Source: an uncultured Micrococcales bacterium
GTDB taxonomy: Bacteria; Actinomycetota; Actinomycetes; S36-B12; GCA-2699445
Assembly (NCBI GenBank): GCA_903915555.1
Contig: CAIWTL010000379.1
Span: forward strand, 1-33,714
Length of the DNA stretch: 33,714 nt
Direction: 5' to 3'
The first letter of the stretch is position 1. Each line of letters opens with the position of its first letter. This document shows, piece after piece, positions 14,623-22,642 of this stretch. Below the pieces are notes generated by a model. The model did not search any database, was not told where the DNA came from, and worked only from the letters and a program-made list of their open reading frames with translations. The translations under genes and the position numbers were made by a program.

Positions 14623-14640
14623 TATCGACAGGCGTCAATA
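14623..14640. promoter_or_regulatory. ArsR operator 2
   Basis: TATCGACAGGCGTCAATA matches operator 1 at 15 of 18 positions and keeps the TATyGA...TCAATA symmetry. The centres are 36 bases apart. It lies over the predicted start of the arsI transcript. Confidence 0.7.
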
Positions 14641-14688
14641 TGCGCCCCCACCCGATCGGGTGATGCACCGTCGAAAGGTAGGAACAGC

Positions 14689-15225
14689 ATGAACCCCACC
14701 AGCAGCACCGCGGGTACGAGCGCCGACACCAAGGCCGACTCCCGCACGACGAGCCGGGTCCAGTTGGCCCTCAACGTCGCCGACCTGGACAGTTCCATCG
14801 CCTTCTACTCCACGCTCTTCGGCGTGACGCCTCACAAGCTGCGGCCCGGCTACGCGAACTTCGAGGTCCAGAACCCGCCTTTGAAGCTGGTGCTGATCGA
14901 GGTGGCGCAGGACGAGCGGGGGACCGGTACGCAGGGAGCGCTGAACCACCTCGGCGTCGAGGTCGCCACCACCGACGAGGTGTCGGCGGCCGCCGCGGGG
15001 CTGGCTGCGGGCGGTCTGCCGACGGTGTCGGAGGACGCCACCACCTGCTGCTACGCGGTACAGGACAAGGTCTGGGTCCACGATCCGGCCGGCACGCCGT
15101 GGGAGGTCTACACGATCCTCGACGACGACCCGGCACAGGCGACCGCCCCGTCGGGCGGGTGCTGCGCGGATGTCACCGTCGCGATCGGTTCCGCCCCGCC
15201 GGCCGCGGAGACAGCGTCGCTGTGA
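14689..15225 (+). CDS. arsI: ArsI/CadI-type glyoxalase-fold C-As lyase
   Basis: A non-haem-iron dioxygenase of the VOC/glyoxalase fold that splits the carbon-arsenic bond of trivalent methyl- or aryl-arsenicals, releasing As(III). It has 178 residues. The metal and substrate signature is visible: QLALNVADLDSSIAFYSTLFG (first metal His replaced by Gln, as in many ArsI), NHLGVEV, the vicinal thiols of TTCCYAVQDKVWV and DPAGTPWEVYT (Glu ligand). An extra C-terminal SGGCCADV adds a second CC pair. ATG 14689 follows AAAGGTAGG. It is the first gene of an operon with acr3 and arsC, overlapping acr3 by four bases, and under ArsR control by position. Confidence 0.9.
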   Translation: MNPTSSTAGTSADTKADSRTTSRVQLALNVADLDSSIAFYSTLFGVTPHKLRPGYANFEVQNPPLKLVLIEVAQDERGTGTQGALNHLGVEVATTDEVSAAAAGLAAGGLPTVSEDATTCCYAVQDKVWVHDPAGTPWEVYTILDDDPAQATAPSGGCCADVTVAIGSAPPAAETASL

Positions 15226-16370
15226 CGTCTCGGCCGAACCCTTCTGACGGCGAGGCAGCTTCCACCGCCACTGCCGATCCGGCCGAGCGGGCGGTCCTGG
15301 AGCGGATGTCCCGGCTCGACCGGTGGCTGCCGCTGTGGATCGCGGCGGCCATGGTCGTGGGCCTGCTCCTGGGCCGGTTCTTCCCCGCGGTACAGACGAT
15401 CCTCGAGGCGGGCAGCATCGACGGCACATCGTTGCCGATCGCGGTCGGCCTCCTGGCGATGATGTATCCCGTCCTGGCGCGCGTCCGCTACGACCGGCTG
15501 GGGCACGTCACCGCCGACCGTCGGCTGCTCGTGCTCTCCCTTGTCCTCAACTGGGTCGTCGGGCCCGCGCTGATGTTCGTGCTCGCGTGGACGTTCCTGC
15601 CCGACCAGCCGGAGTTCCGGACCGGTCTCATCGTCGTGGGGCTCGCCCGATGCATCGCCATGGTGCTGATCTGGAACGAGCTGGCGTGCGGTGACCGGGA
15701 AGCCGCGGCTGTCCTGGTGGCCATCAACTCCGTCTTCCAGATCGTCGCGTATGCGGCACTGGGTGTGTTCTACCTGCAGATCCTGCCGGGCTGGCTCGGC
15801 TGGCAGACCGCCGACGCGCAGTTCTCCACGTGGGCCATCACCAAGAGTGTCCTGATCTTCCTCGGACTGCCACTGGTCGCGGGGTACCTGACGCGTCGGA
15901 TCGGTGTCGCCAGGAAGGGGGAGCGCTGGTACGACGACACGTTCCTGCCGCGGATCGGTCCCATCGCCTTGTACGGGCTGCTCTTCACCATCGTGGTGAT
16001 GTTCGCCCTGCAGGGCCAGCAGATCACGTCGGATCCGGGCAGCGTGATCCAGATCGCGATCCCCCTGCTGTTCTACTTCGCGATCATGTGGTTCACGGCC
16101 TTCTTCGCCGCGCGGGCGGTCGGCCTCGACTACGCCAAGACCGCGACGATGGCGTTCACAGCGGCCGGCAACAACTTCGAGTTGGCGATCGCGGTGTGTA
16201 TCGGGGTCTGGGGTGTCACCAGCGGGCAGGCCCTGGCCGGAACGGTCGGCCCACTGATCGAGGTGCCTGCGCTCGTCGCGCTGGTCTATGTCAGCCTCTG
16301 GCTGCGCCGTCGACTGTTCCGGACCACCCCTACGAGCCCGTCCCCCAACCCCGCAGGAGGAACCCCGTGA
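15222..16370 (+). CDS. acr3: Arsenite efflux permease ACR3
   Basis: A ten-segment BASS-superfamily membrane protein that exports As(III) by proton exchange, 382 aa. Family marks are MSRLDRWLPLWIAAAMVVG at the N-terminus, MMYPVLARVRYDRLG, LVVGLARCIAMVLIWNELACGD with the conserved Cys of segment 4, and TAAGNNFELAIAVCIGVWG in segment 9. GTG 15222 overlaps the arsI stop (GTGA). The frame is open upstream to 15099, but that extension has another gene's composition. The end overlaps arsC in the same GTGA manner. Confidence 0.95.
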   Translation: MTSRPNPSDGEAASTATADPAERAVLERMSRLDRWLPLWIAAAMVVGLLLGRFFPAVQTILEAGSIDGTSLPIAVGLLAMMYPVLARVRYDRLGHVTADRRLLVLSLVLNWVVGPALMFVLAWTFLPDQPEFRTGLIVVGLARCIAMVLIWNELACGDREAAAVLVAINSVFQIVAYAALGVFYLQILPGWLGWQTADAQFSTWAITKSVLIFLGLPLVAGYLTRRIGVARKGERWYDDTFLPRIGPIALYGLLFTIVVMFALQGQQITSDPGSVIQIAIPLLFYFAIMWFTAFFAARAVGLDYAKTATMAFTAAGNNFELAIAVCIGVWGVTSGQALAGTVGPLIEVPALVALVYVSLWLRRRLFRTTPTSPSPNPAGGTP

Positions 16371-16798
16371 CCGAGCAACCGGCGGAGACCGTCGCCAAGC
16401 CCAGCGTCCTGTTCGTGTGTGTGCACAACGCCGGCCGATCCCAGATGGCGGCGGCCTACCTGGCCCACCTGGGTGCCGGGCGCATCGAGGTGCGCTCGGC
16501 CGGGTCGGCTCCCGGCGACGCCATCAACCCGGTGGCGGTGGCCGCGATGGCCGAGGAGGGCATCGACATGAGCGCCGAGGTTCCCAAGATCCTCACGGTC
16601 GACGCCGTCCAGGCCAGCGATGTCGTCATCACCATGGGATGCGGCGACACGTGCCCCATCTTCCCAGGCAAGCGCTACGAGGACTGGGAGCTGGCCGATC
16701 CCGCCGGCCAGGGCATCGAGGCGGTGCGTCCCATCCGCGATGAGATCCGCAGCCGGGTCGAAGCGCTTGTGTCGGAACTGGCGCCCGCTCAGATATGA
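16367..16798 (+). CDS. arsC: Arsenate reductase, LMW-phosphatase type
   Basis: Reduces As(V) to As(III) for export by Acr3. It has 143 residues with the LMW-PTP fold. The P-loop is C18-VHNAG-R24, followed by SQMAAAYLAHL, RSAGSAPGDAINPVAV and the redox cysteines of MGCGDTCPIFPGKRYEDWELADP. The two Cys in GCGDTC suit an intramolecular disulfide relay (thioredoxin-coupled), while actinobacterial relatives can use mycothiol. The sequence does not decide. GTG 16367 overlaps acr3 (GTGA) and has AGGAGGAA 4 bases before it. It ends two bases short of the convergent moaD stop. Confidence 0.93.
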   Translation: MTEQPAETVAKPSVLFVCVHNAGRSQMAAAYLAHLGAGRIEVRSAGSAPGDAINPVAVAAMAEEGIDMSAEVPKILTVDAVQASDVVITMGCGDTCPIFPGKRYEDWELADPAGQGIEAVRPIRDEIRSRVEALVSELAPAQI

Positions 16799-16800
16799 GG

Positions 16801-17040
16801 TCAGCCGCCGGCGAAGGGGGGGAGGACGTCCACGGTGGACCCGGGCTCGATGGTCGCGGTTGTGTCCAGGCGGACTCCGTCGACGACGAGGCTGCTCAGG
16901 GCAAGGACCTGCGCCATGCGGTCGCCGTAGCGGCTGCCCAGGGCGGTGCGCAGGGTCGGGACGTCGGCGGCGTCGACCGTCACCGTCGCGTCGCCGCCGG
17001 CGGCGTCGCGGGCGGCGGCGAACAGTCGCACCTCGATCAT
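16801..17040 (-). CDS. moaD: Molybdopterin synthase sulfur-carrier subunit MoaD
   Basis: A ubiquitin-fold sulfur carrier of 79 residues whose C-terminal Gly-Gly (LPPFAGG) is adenylated and thiocarboxylated to feed MoaE. It starts MIEVRLFAAARDAAGGD, typical of the family, with VNG-like VVDGVRLD before the tail. ATG 17040 overlaps the stop of the MOT1-type transporter gene (ATGA). It is the last gene of the moaC-mogA/moaE-moaA-transporter-moaD operon. Its partner MoaE is fused to MogA in the same operon. Confidence 0.93.
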   Translation of the reverse strand: MIEVRLFAAARDAAGGDATVTVDAADVPTLRTALGSRYGDRMAQVLALSSLVVDGVRLDTTATIEPGSTVDVLPPFAGG

Positions 17041-18266
17041 GGGGACGCCTCTTCCCGGTCCGGGGTCGGCTGACCGGGGTCGACAGTCCCCGCCCTGCTT
17101 CCCAGGACGTGAGCAACTCCTGCGAGCGCCAGGCCGAGCAGGACGCCGACGCCGAGGTTCCACACCACCCCCACGACTCCGACCAGCAGTGCGATCGACC
17201 AGTCGGTCCGGCCGCGTAGGTCGCGCAGGAGCCCGATGTGCACGACGGCGGCCACGCCAAGCAGGGCCGCCAGCACGCTGAGCGGGAACAGTGGCAGGAG
17301 ATCTGTCATCACCGCGCCGAACCCGATCGCCATCACCAGCAGGACGCCACCCATGAGCGCGGGGGCCCGCCACGTCCGGGCACCGAACGCGTAGTGGGCG
17401 CTCAAGCCCCCGGCGCCGTGACACACGGGCATCCCGCTGATCGCCCCCGCGAACAGGTTGGCGCCGCCGAGGGTCCGGGCCAGCCGGGACGGGGTCACCC
17501 GCCGGCCTGCGTCACCGAAGTAGGTGTCGGCGGCGTCGGCCGGAGCCAGGCACGAGTTGGCGAAGGTCAGTGGGAGCTGCGGCAGGACAAGGAGGACGAA
17601 TGCGATGCCGAAGGTGTCCAGGGATAGCGAGGGCAAGGCGATCGCGGCGGGGCCGATGCCCGGGATCGACGCCCCACCGGTGATGAGGAGGATCACCGCG
17701 GTCAGTAGAGCGCCACCGATCACCAGCAGAACCACGCGGTTGCGCAACCACAGGAGGAGGGCGAACAACGCGACGGCGCCGACCAGCAGCCACGGCGGCG
17801 CGAGTTGATCGGTGAACGACGATGGTGGTTCGGTGACCAGGCCCCACGCGACCTTGATGAAGAGAAGTCCGACGCTGAGTTGGACTCCCCGGATGACGGG
17901 GGTGGGGAAGAATCCCGCGACCCGGTCCAGGCCACCGCCGAGGCCGAGGATGAGGAAGATCGCGCCCATCAACAGCGCGCCCGCCGCGATGACATCGGCA
18001 CCCAGTCCGGCCGCGATGGCGACTGCCCCGAAGGCCTTCAACGGCTGCACCGCGATGGGTAGTCGATAGACCCGGGCCACCACCAGGTAGAGCACACCGG
18101 CCGGCAGCAGGACCGCGGTCGGGCTCAGCCCGTTGGCGACGATGAGTGCCACGGCGATCGGGACGAACACCCCGAGATCCGCCACCGCCCCCGACGCCTC
18201 GCGCCACCACAGCCGACCGTCGGGCGGCGCGGTGGCCGGGGTCGCCGGGGCAGCGGTGGTGGTCAC
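17037..18266 (-). CDS. MOT1-type molybdate/sulfate transporter
   Basis: A 409-residue membrane protein of the MOT1/sulfate-permease-like family, with about ten to twelve hydrophobic segments and no STAS domain. The family motifs are EASGAVADLGVFVPIAVAL near the N-terminus, PIAVQPLKAFGAVAIAAG, and PLTFANSCLAPADAADTYFG with GANLFAGAISGMPVCHGAGGL (PxxHGxGG-type motif) in the second half. Molybdate is the likely substrate because the gene sits inside a Moco operon between moaA and moaD, with overlaps on one side and a one-base gap on the other. GTG 18266 is chosen, one base after the moaA stop. The longer frame to 18353 would overlap moaA. Confidence 0.85.
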   Translation of the reverse strand: MTTTAAPATPATAPPDGRLWWREASGAVADLGVFVPIAVALIVANGLSPTAVLLPAGVLYLVVARVYRLPIAVQPLKAFGAVAIAAGLGADVIAAGALLMGAIFLILGLGGGLDRVAGFFPTPVIRGVQLSVGLLFIKVAWGLVTEPPSSFTDQLAPPWLLVGAVALFALLLWLRNRVVLLVIGGALLTAVILLITGGASIPGIGPAAIALPSLSLDTFGIAFVLLVLPQLPLTFANSCLAPADAADTYFGDAGRRVTPSRLARTLGGANLFAGAISGMPVCHGAGGLSAHYAFGARTWRAPALMGGVLLVMAIGFGAVMTDLLPLFPLSVLAALLGVAAVVHIGLLRDLRGRTDWSIALLVGVVGVVWNLGVGVLLGLALAGVAHVLGSRAGTVDPGQPTPDREEASP

Positions 18267-18267
18267 G

Positions 18268-19257
18268 TCAGCCGCCGATCGCCGACATGCCGCGACCGGG
18301 CCGCGTGAATCCGGGGTCGTCGGTCCCGTGCCCGCGGCGCTTGGCCGCCACATCCAGTCGCATCAGGGCCGCCAACTCCGCGTCGGACGCACCCGCCCGC
18401 AGGGGAGTCCGGAGGTCGGTCTCCGTGCGGGCGAACAGGCAGTTCATCCATTGCCCGTCCGAGGTGAGCCGCACGCGGTCGCAGTCGCCGCAGAACGGTC
18501 GCGTCATGGAGCCGATGACCCCGACGGTCTGCGGACCTCCGTTGACCGAGAAGATCTCCGCGGGGGAGGATCCGCGGTCGGCCACGGGAGTCAACTCGAA
18601 GCCGGCGTCGGCCAGCGAACGTTCGATCTCCGCCGCCGTCACCATCTGCGACGCATCCCAGGCGTGCTGGGCATCAAGTGGCATCTGCTCGATGAAACGC
18701 AGTTGCACTCCCTGCTCGAGCGCCCAGAGCAGCAGGGTCGGTGCCTCGTCGTCGTTGACGCCACGCATCAGCACGCTGTTCACCTTGACCGGGTTCAGTC
18801 CCGCGGCCTTGGCAGCGGCGATGCCCGCCAAGGTCTCCACGAGCCGGTCGCGACGGGTGAGCCGGACGAAGCGCTGCCGGTCCATCGTGTCGAGGCTGAT
18901 GTTCACGCGGCCCAGACCGGCGTCGGCCAACGGCGCGGCCAGGCCGGTGAGCCGCAGGCCGTTGGTCGTCAGGGCCACCTCGGGGGAGTGGGGCATCGCG
19001 CGGATCGCCCGGACGATGCCCACGACGTCGGGACGCAACAGTGGCTCCCCGCCCGTCAGTCGGATGGTCCGGACGCCCTGATCGACCGCCACTCGGACGA
19101 GTCGCAGCAACTCCGGGGTCGTGAGGTGTCTGCCGCGCTCGATCCACTGCATGCCCTGCTCCGGCATGCAGTAGGTGCAGCGCAGGGAACAGCGATCCGT
19201 CAGGGAGACGCGCAGATCGGTGTGGCGTCGACCGAAGCGGTCGATCAATGTGCTCAT
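18268..19257 (-). CDS. moaA: GTP 3',8-cyclase MoaA
   Basis: A radical-SAM enzyme that, with MoaC, turns GTP into cyclic pyranopterin monophosphate. It has 329 residues. The N-terminal cluster motif is CSLRCTYC (DRCSLRCTYCMPEQG), followed by TIRLTGGEPLLRPDVVGIV. The C-terminal second 4Fe-4S cluster is in FCGDCDRVRLTSDG...NCLF. The terminal SAIGG supplies the conserved GG tail. ATG 19257 overlaps the mogA-moaE stop (ATGA). An upstream in-frame start at 19344 would run into that gene. Confidence 0.96.
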   Translation of the reverse strand: MSTLIDRFGRRHTDLRVSLTDRCSLRCTYCMPEQGMQWIERGRHLTTPELLRLVRVAVDQGVRTIRLTGGEPLLRPDVVGIVRAIRAMPHSPEVALTTNGLRLTGLAAPLADAGLGRVNISLDTMDRQRFVRLTRRDRLVETLAGIAAAKAAGLNPVKVNSVLMRGVNDDEAPTLLLWALEQGVQLRFIEQMPLDAQHAWDASQMVTAAEIERSLADAGFELTPVADRGSSPAEIFSVNGGPQTVGVIGSMTRPFCGDCDRVRLTSDGQWMNCLFARTETDLRTPLRAGASDAELAALMRLDVAAKRRGHGTDDPGFTRPGRGMSAIGG

Positions 19258-20162
19258 GGGCAGTTCACCCACTCCGTCGTGCCATCGCCGAACCGCTGGT
19301 GCTTCCAGATGGGCAGGCGCTCCTTGGCGGTGTCGACCAACCACGCGCAGGCCGCGAAGGCCTCCCGCCGATGAGCGGCGGAGACCGCCACCAGATACAC
19401 GAGGTCACCGATCGCCAGGTCGCCGACCCGATGCCGCGCTGTCGCCCGCCGCACCCCCGGAAGCGTGAGCGCCTCGCTGACGACCCCGTGCAGGATGCGA
19501 TCGGCGTCGGGGTGGGCCTCATAGGACAACGACACCACCTGCTGTCCATGATCGTGGTCCCGCACCCTCCCCTCGAACACCACGACAGCCCCGCTGCCGT
19601 CATCGGCCACCGTGGCACGCACCGCGGACTCGTCGATCGCGTCCGGCCCGACCCAGGTCGATGCCGGCGGGGCCGACGTCGGGGGCGCATGACCGCCACC
19701 GGCGAGCATCTGCAGTGCGTGCTCGACCAGCGGCCCGGCGACCGCCCAGCCATCCCTGACCCCACCCGGACTCCCGGGGAGCGCGAGCACCAGTGCGCCA
19801 CGCAGGGTCCAGGCGCCACCGCGCGACAGATCAGTGGTGGGGACACGCTCCCGCGACGCCGCACGGATGGCCTCACCGATCCCGGGTACGGGTCGCGCCG
19901 CCAGCCGTCCGACAGCTTCCGGCGTGACGTCCCGCGGCCCCAGTCCGGTGCCCCCGGTGAGCACCACGAGGTCGGCACCCGCGTCGATCGCCCCGGCGAC
20001 GGCCTTGCCGATCAACTGCTCGTCGTCGGGCACGACGAGTCGGTCGTGGACATCCCATCCGTCGGCGGTCAGCAGGTCGGTGACCAGGGGGCCGGAGCGG
20101 TCGTGGGACGGCTCCCGGCTCGCGGTGTCGGAGCAGGTGATGATCGTGGCCGACCGGCTCAC
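19254..20162 (-). CDS. MogA-MoaE fusion: molybdopterin adenylyltransferase / synthase large subunit
   Basis: Two Moco enzymes in one 302-residue chain. Residues 1-150 are MogA/MoaB: ATIITCSDTASRE, LVVLTGGTGLGPRDVTPEA and LVLALPGSPGGVRDG, the adenylyltransferase that activates MPT. A linker GGGHAPPTSAPPAS follows. Residues 165-302 are MoaE: GAVVVFEGRVRDHDHGQQV, LSYEAHPDADR, ARHRVGDLAIGDLVYLVAVSAAHR and the catalytic-lysine tail AKERLPIWKHQRF. MoaE with MoaD-thiocarboxylate makes molybdopterin. GTG 20162 overlaps the moaC stop (GTGA). The fusion places consecutive steps on one chain. No frameshift is visible across the junction. Confidence 0.92.
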   Translation of the reverse strand: MSRSATIITCSDTASREPSHDRSGPLVTDLLTADGWDVHDRLVVPDDEQLIGKAVAGAIDAGADLVVLTGGTGLGPRDVTPEAVGRLAARPVPGIGEAIRAASRERVPTTDLSRGGAWTLRGALVLALPGSPGGVRDGWAVAGPLVEHALQMLAGGGHAPPTSAPPASTWVGPDAIDESAVRATVADDGSGAVVVFEGRVRDHDHGQQVVSLSYEAHPDADRILHGVVSEALTLPGVRRATARHRVGDLAIGDLVYLVAVSAAHRREAFAACAWLVDTAKERLPIWKHQRFGDGTTEWVNCP

Positions 20163-20620
20163 CGGGTCCACTCCCCGCTGCGGCCACCCGTCTTGATGTC
20201 GACGCGGACATCGGTGACCACGGCGGCGGGGTCGAGACTCTTGGTCATGTCGATGACGGTCAGTGCGGCGACGCTGACGGCGGTCAGGGCCTCCATCTCC
20301 ACGCCGGTGCGATCGGCGGTCCTCACCGTCGCCCGGATGTCCACACCTCCGTCGGCGACGCTGAGGTCGACCTGGACGCCGTGCACGGCGATGGGGTGGC
20401 ACATCGGGATGAGATCCGGGGTCCGCTTGGCGGCCATGATCCCCGCGATCCGAGCGGTGGCCAGGACGTCGCCCTTGGGTACCGTTCCCTCCGCGATGGC
20501 TGTGGCAGCAGCGGTGAGGACGCGCCCGGAGGCGACAGCAGTGCGGACGGTGACGTCCCGGTCGGCGACGTCGACCATCCGAGCCGCACCGCTGTCATCG
20601 AGATGGCTCAGTCCGCTCAC
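20159..20620 (-). CDS. moaC: Cyclic pyranopterin monophosphate synthase MoaC
   Basis: Works with MoaA in the first Moco step. It has 153 residues. Conserved blocks are ARMVDVADRDVTVRTAVASG, KGDVLATARIAGIMAAKRTPDLIPMCHP (active-site Lys and His) and GVEMEALTAVSVAALTVIDMTKS. GTG 20620 has GGGAG 5 bases upstream. It is the first gene of the minus-strand Moco operon. Its start is only 26 bases from the divergent mobA start, so the two promoters must overlap or lie in each other's coding sequence. Confidence 0.95.
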   Translation of the reverse strand: MSGLSHLDDSGAARMVDVADRDVTVRTAVASGRVLTAAATAIAEGTVPKGDVLATARIAGIMAAKRTPDLIPMCHPIAVHGVQVDLSVADGGVDIRATVRTADRTGVEMEALTAVSVAALTVIDMTKSLDPAAVVTDVRVDIKTGGRSGEWTR

Positions 20621-20634
20621 GCCGACTCCCGTCG

Positions 20635-20640
20635 TATGGT
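20635..20640 (+). promoter_or_regulatory. Candidate -10 box of a leaderless mobA transcript
   Basis: TATGGT ends 6 bases before GTG 20647, so transcription would start at or next to the start codon. It lies in the 26-base gap between divergent moaC and mobA. Confidence 0.5.
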
Positions 20641-20646
20641 GCGGAG

Positions 20647-21474
20647 GTGTCCGACTCGCCCTCCGACTGGTCCGTGGTCATTCTGACAGGCGGAGCCTCC
20701 CGACGGATGGGTCGAGACAAGGCGGCATTGACGGTCGGAGGACGAACCCTGCTCGACCGGCTGCTTTCCGGGATCCCTTCGCCGGTGCCCGTCGTCGTGG
20801 TGGGTCCGCAGCCCGACTGTCCGGTGCGCCCGGTCACGGTGACCCGCGAACAACCCTCCGGAGGGGGGCCCTTGGCCGGGATCGGTGCGGGACTCACGAT
20901 GGTCCGCACTGCGATCACGGTGGTGGCGGCCGGAGACCTCCCGTACGCCGGTCCGGCGATCCCGCGGCTGGCCGCCGAGGTGCGGCGGGGGACCGAGGAC
21001 GCCGTCGTGCCCATCGTGGGCGGGCGACTGCAGCCCCTCATCGCGGGCTACCGCACCGAACAGCTGCGCGGGGCGCTCGCGCGGATCGGGGACCCGAGTG
21101 GGCGTCCCGTGCGGGAGGTGCTGGGGCTCCTCACCGTTCGGGCCGTTCCGGGGGAGCCCGCCGTCCACGCTGACGTCGACACACCCGACGATCTTGCGAT
21201 CGCTCGGACGATAATGAGCGCGAACGAGGAGGGTCCCATGGAGGAATGGCTGGCAGCGTTGAGCACCCGACTGGGTGTGCCAGGTGACGTCGATGTCGAT
21301 CTCGTCCTCGATGTGGCCCGTGATGCGGCCCATGGGGTGGAGCGGCCCGCCGCACCACTCACGACCTACCTGCTGGGGCTCGCGGTCGGTTCCGGGCGGG
21401 ACCCGGTCGAGGCTGCGGCCCTCATACAGGACCTCGCGGCCACGTGGAGTCCCGATGCCTCCGACGATGACTGA
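20647..21474 (+). CDS. mobA: MobA-type Moco guanylyltransferase fused to DUF6457
   Basis: Transfers GMP to molybdenum cofactor to give the MGD form used by DMSO-reductase-family enzymes. It has 275 residues. The nucleotidyltransferase domain (1-190) has VVILTGGASRRMGRDKAAL, GPLAGIGAGL, VVAAGDLPY and DVDTPDDL. Residues 196-275 form a small helical domain, MEEWLAALSTRLGVPGDVDVDLVLDVARDAAHGVERPAAPLTTYLLGLAVG, which I recognise as DUF6457, often a separate protein or a fusion partner of MobA in actinobacteria. There is an internal ATG (21238) at the domain border. Start GTG 20647 is supported by the TATGGT box. It overlaps moeA by 20 bases. Confidence 0.9.
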   Translation: MSDSPSDWSVVILTGGASRRMGRDKAALTVGGRTLLDRLLSGIPSPVPVVVVGPQPDCPVRPVTVTREQPSGGGPLAGIGAGLTMVRTAITVVAAGDLPYAGPAIPRLAAEVRRGTEDAVVPIVGGRLQPLIAGYRTEQLRGALARIGDPSGRPVREVLGLLTVRAVPGEPAVHADVDTPDDLAIARTIMSANEEGPMEEWLAALSTRLGVPGDVDVDLVLDVARDAAHGVERPAAPLTTYLLGLAVGSGRDPVEAAALIQDLAATWSPDASDDD

Positions 21475-22627
21475 CGTACGGACCGCGACCCCATGGCCGC
21501 GGGCACGCGAGGTGGCACGCGACTTGCCCCGGGTACTGGAGCCGGTGCCGTCGTCACCGGGTGCGGCTGTCGAACGTGTCCTGGCGCAACCGGTGACCGC
21601 GCGATCCGATCTACCCGGCTTCGACACCTCCAGCATGGACGGGTGGGCGGTATCGGGCGACGGCCCCTGGCCCGTCGTGGGCGAGGTGCTGGCGGGCAGC
21701 GCGCCGCCCGCGGTCGCGCCGGGGAGCGCCGTGGTCATCGCCACGGGAGCAGCCGTGCCCGAGTCGTGCGATGAGATCGTCCGGCGTGAGGCGGGACAGG
21801 TCCAGAACGGTGTCCTGTACGCCGAGCGCGTCGGGAGCGGCCACGACATCCGCCCCCGCGGCGAGGAGTGCCGCGCGGGCGACGTTCTGGTCGCCGCCGG
21901 GGCTGTCGTCACGCCCGCCGTCGCCGGCCTCGTCGCGGCCGCTGGTGTCGACGAGGTCCTGGTCGTGGCGCAGCCGCGGGTCCACCTGCTCCTCCTCGGC
22001 GATGAACTGCTCGACGCGGGAATCCCGACGGCCGGCCGCGTGCGCGACTCCCTGGGTCCGCAGCTTCCCGGATGGGTCGCCCGGTTGGGGGGACGCGTCA
22101 CTGGGGTGACCCGTGTGCCGGACACCGTGGCCGCACTCGTCGCGGCGCTGGAGGACTCCCGTGACTGTGATGTCGTGATGACCACCGGCGGCACCGCCGC
22201 GGGTCCCGTGGACTGCCTCCACCGGGCGCTGGCGGAGGTCGGCGCCGGCCTGGTGGTCGACTCCGTCGCGGTTCGTCCGGGCCATCCGATGATGCTCGCG
22301 GACTGGGACGGGCTGCCGGTGCTCGGGCTGCCCGGGAACCCGCAGAGCGCCGTCGTGGCGCTCATGTCGTTGGGTGAGCCGCTGCTGTCGCGGATGCGGG
22401 GCCTCGGCGGCTCCTTGCTGATCCCGATCACCCTGACCGCTGCGTTGGCAGCCCCCCAGACGGAGCACCGCCTCGTGCTCGGTCGCGTCGACGACGGCCG
22501 CTTCACCGCGGTCTCCCATCTGGGTTCGGCGATGCTGCGGGGACTCGCAGCCGCGCAGGGCTTCGCGGTCCTCCCGCCCGGCGGCGCCGAGGCGGGAGCC
22601 CTGGTGGACTGGTTGCCGCTCCCGTGA
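21455..22627 (+). CDS. moeA: Molybdopterin molybdenumtransferase MoeA
   Basis: Inserts molybdate into adenylylated molybdopterin. It has 390 residues in the usual domain order. Signatures are LARPVxA-like LAQPVTARSDLPGFDTSSMDGWAV, GSAVVIATGAAVPESCDEIV, HDIRPRGEECRAGDVLV, the MPT-binding domain with LLLLGDELLDAG and DVVMTTGGTAAGPVDC, and VLGLPGNPQSAVVAL. ATG 21455 is chosen because GGAG stands 6 bases before it; ATG 21467 is possible. It overlaps the end of mobA. No dedicated moeB or moaB gene is seen in the window. Confidence 0.93.
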   Translation: MPPTMTDVRTATPWPRAREVARDLPRVLEPVPSSPGAAVERVLAQPVTARSDLPGFDTSSMDGWAVSGDGPWPVVGEVLAGSAPPAVAPGSAVVIATGAAVPESCDEIVRREAGQVQNGVLYAERVGSGHDIRPRGEECRAGDVLVAAGAVVTPAVAGLVAAAGVDEVLVVAQPRVHLLLLGDELLDAGIPTAGRVRDSLGPQLPGWVARLGGRVTGVTRVPDTVAALVAALEDSRDCDVVMTTGGTAAGPVDCLHRALAEVGAGLVVDSVAVRPGHPMMLADWDGLPVLGLPGNPQSAVVALMSLGEPLLSRMRGLGGSLLIPITLTAALAAPQTEHRLVLGRVDDGRFTAVSHLGSAMLRGLAAAQGFAVLPPGGAEAGALVDWLPLP

Positions 22628-22642
22628 CCAACGCGGACCGAG

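Noticed and set aside
16796..16803. Terminator between convergent arsC and moaD
   Set aside because: The gap is two bases, and no self-complementary stem stands out at the junction. Any terminator would have to lie inside coding sequence.
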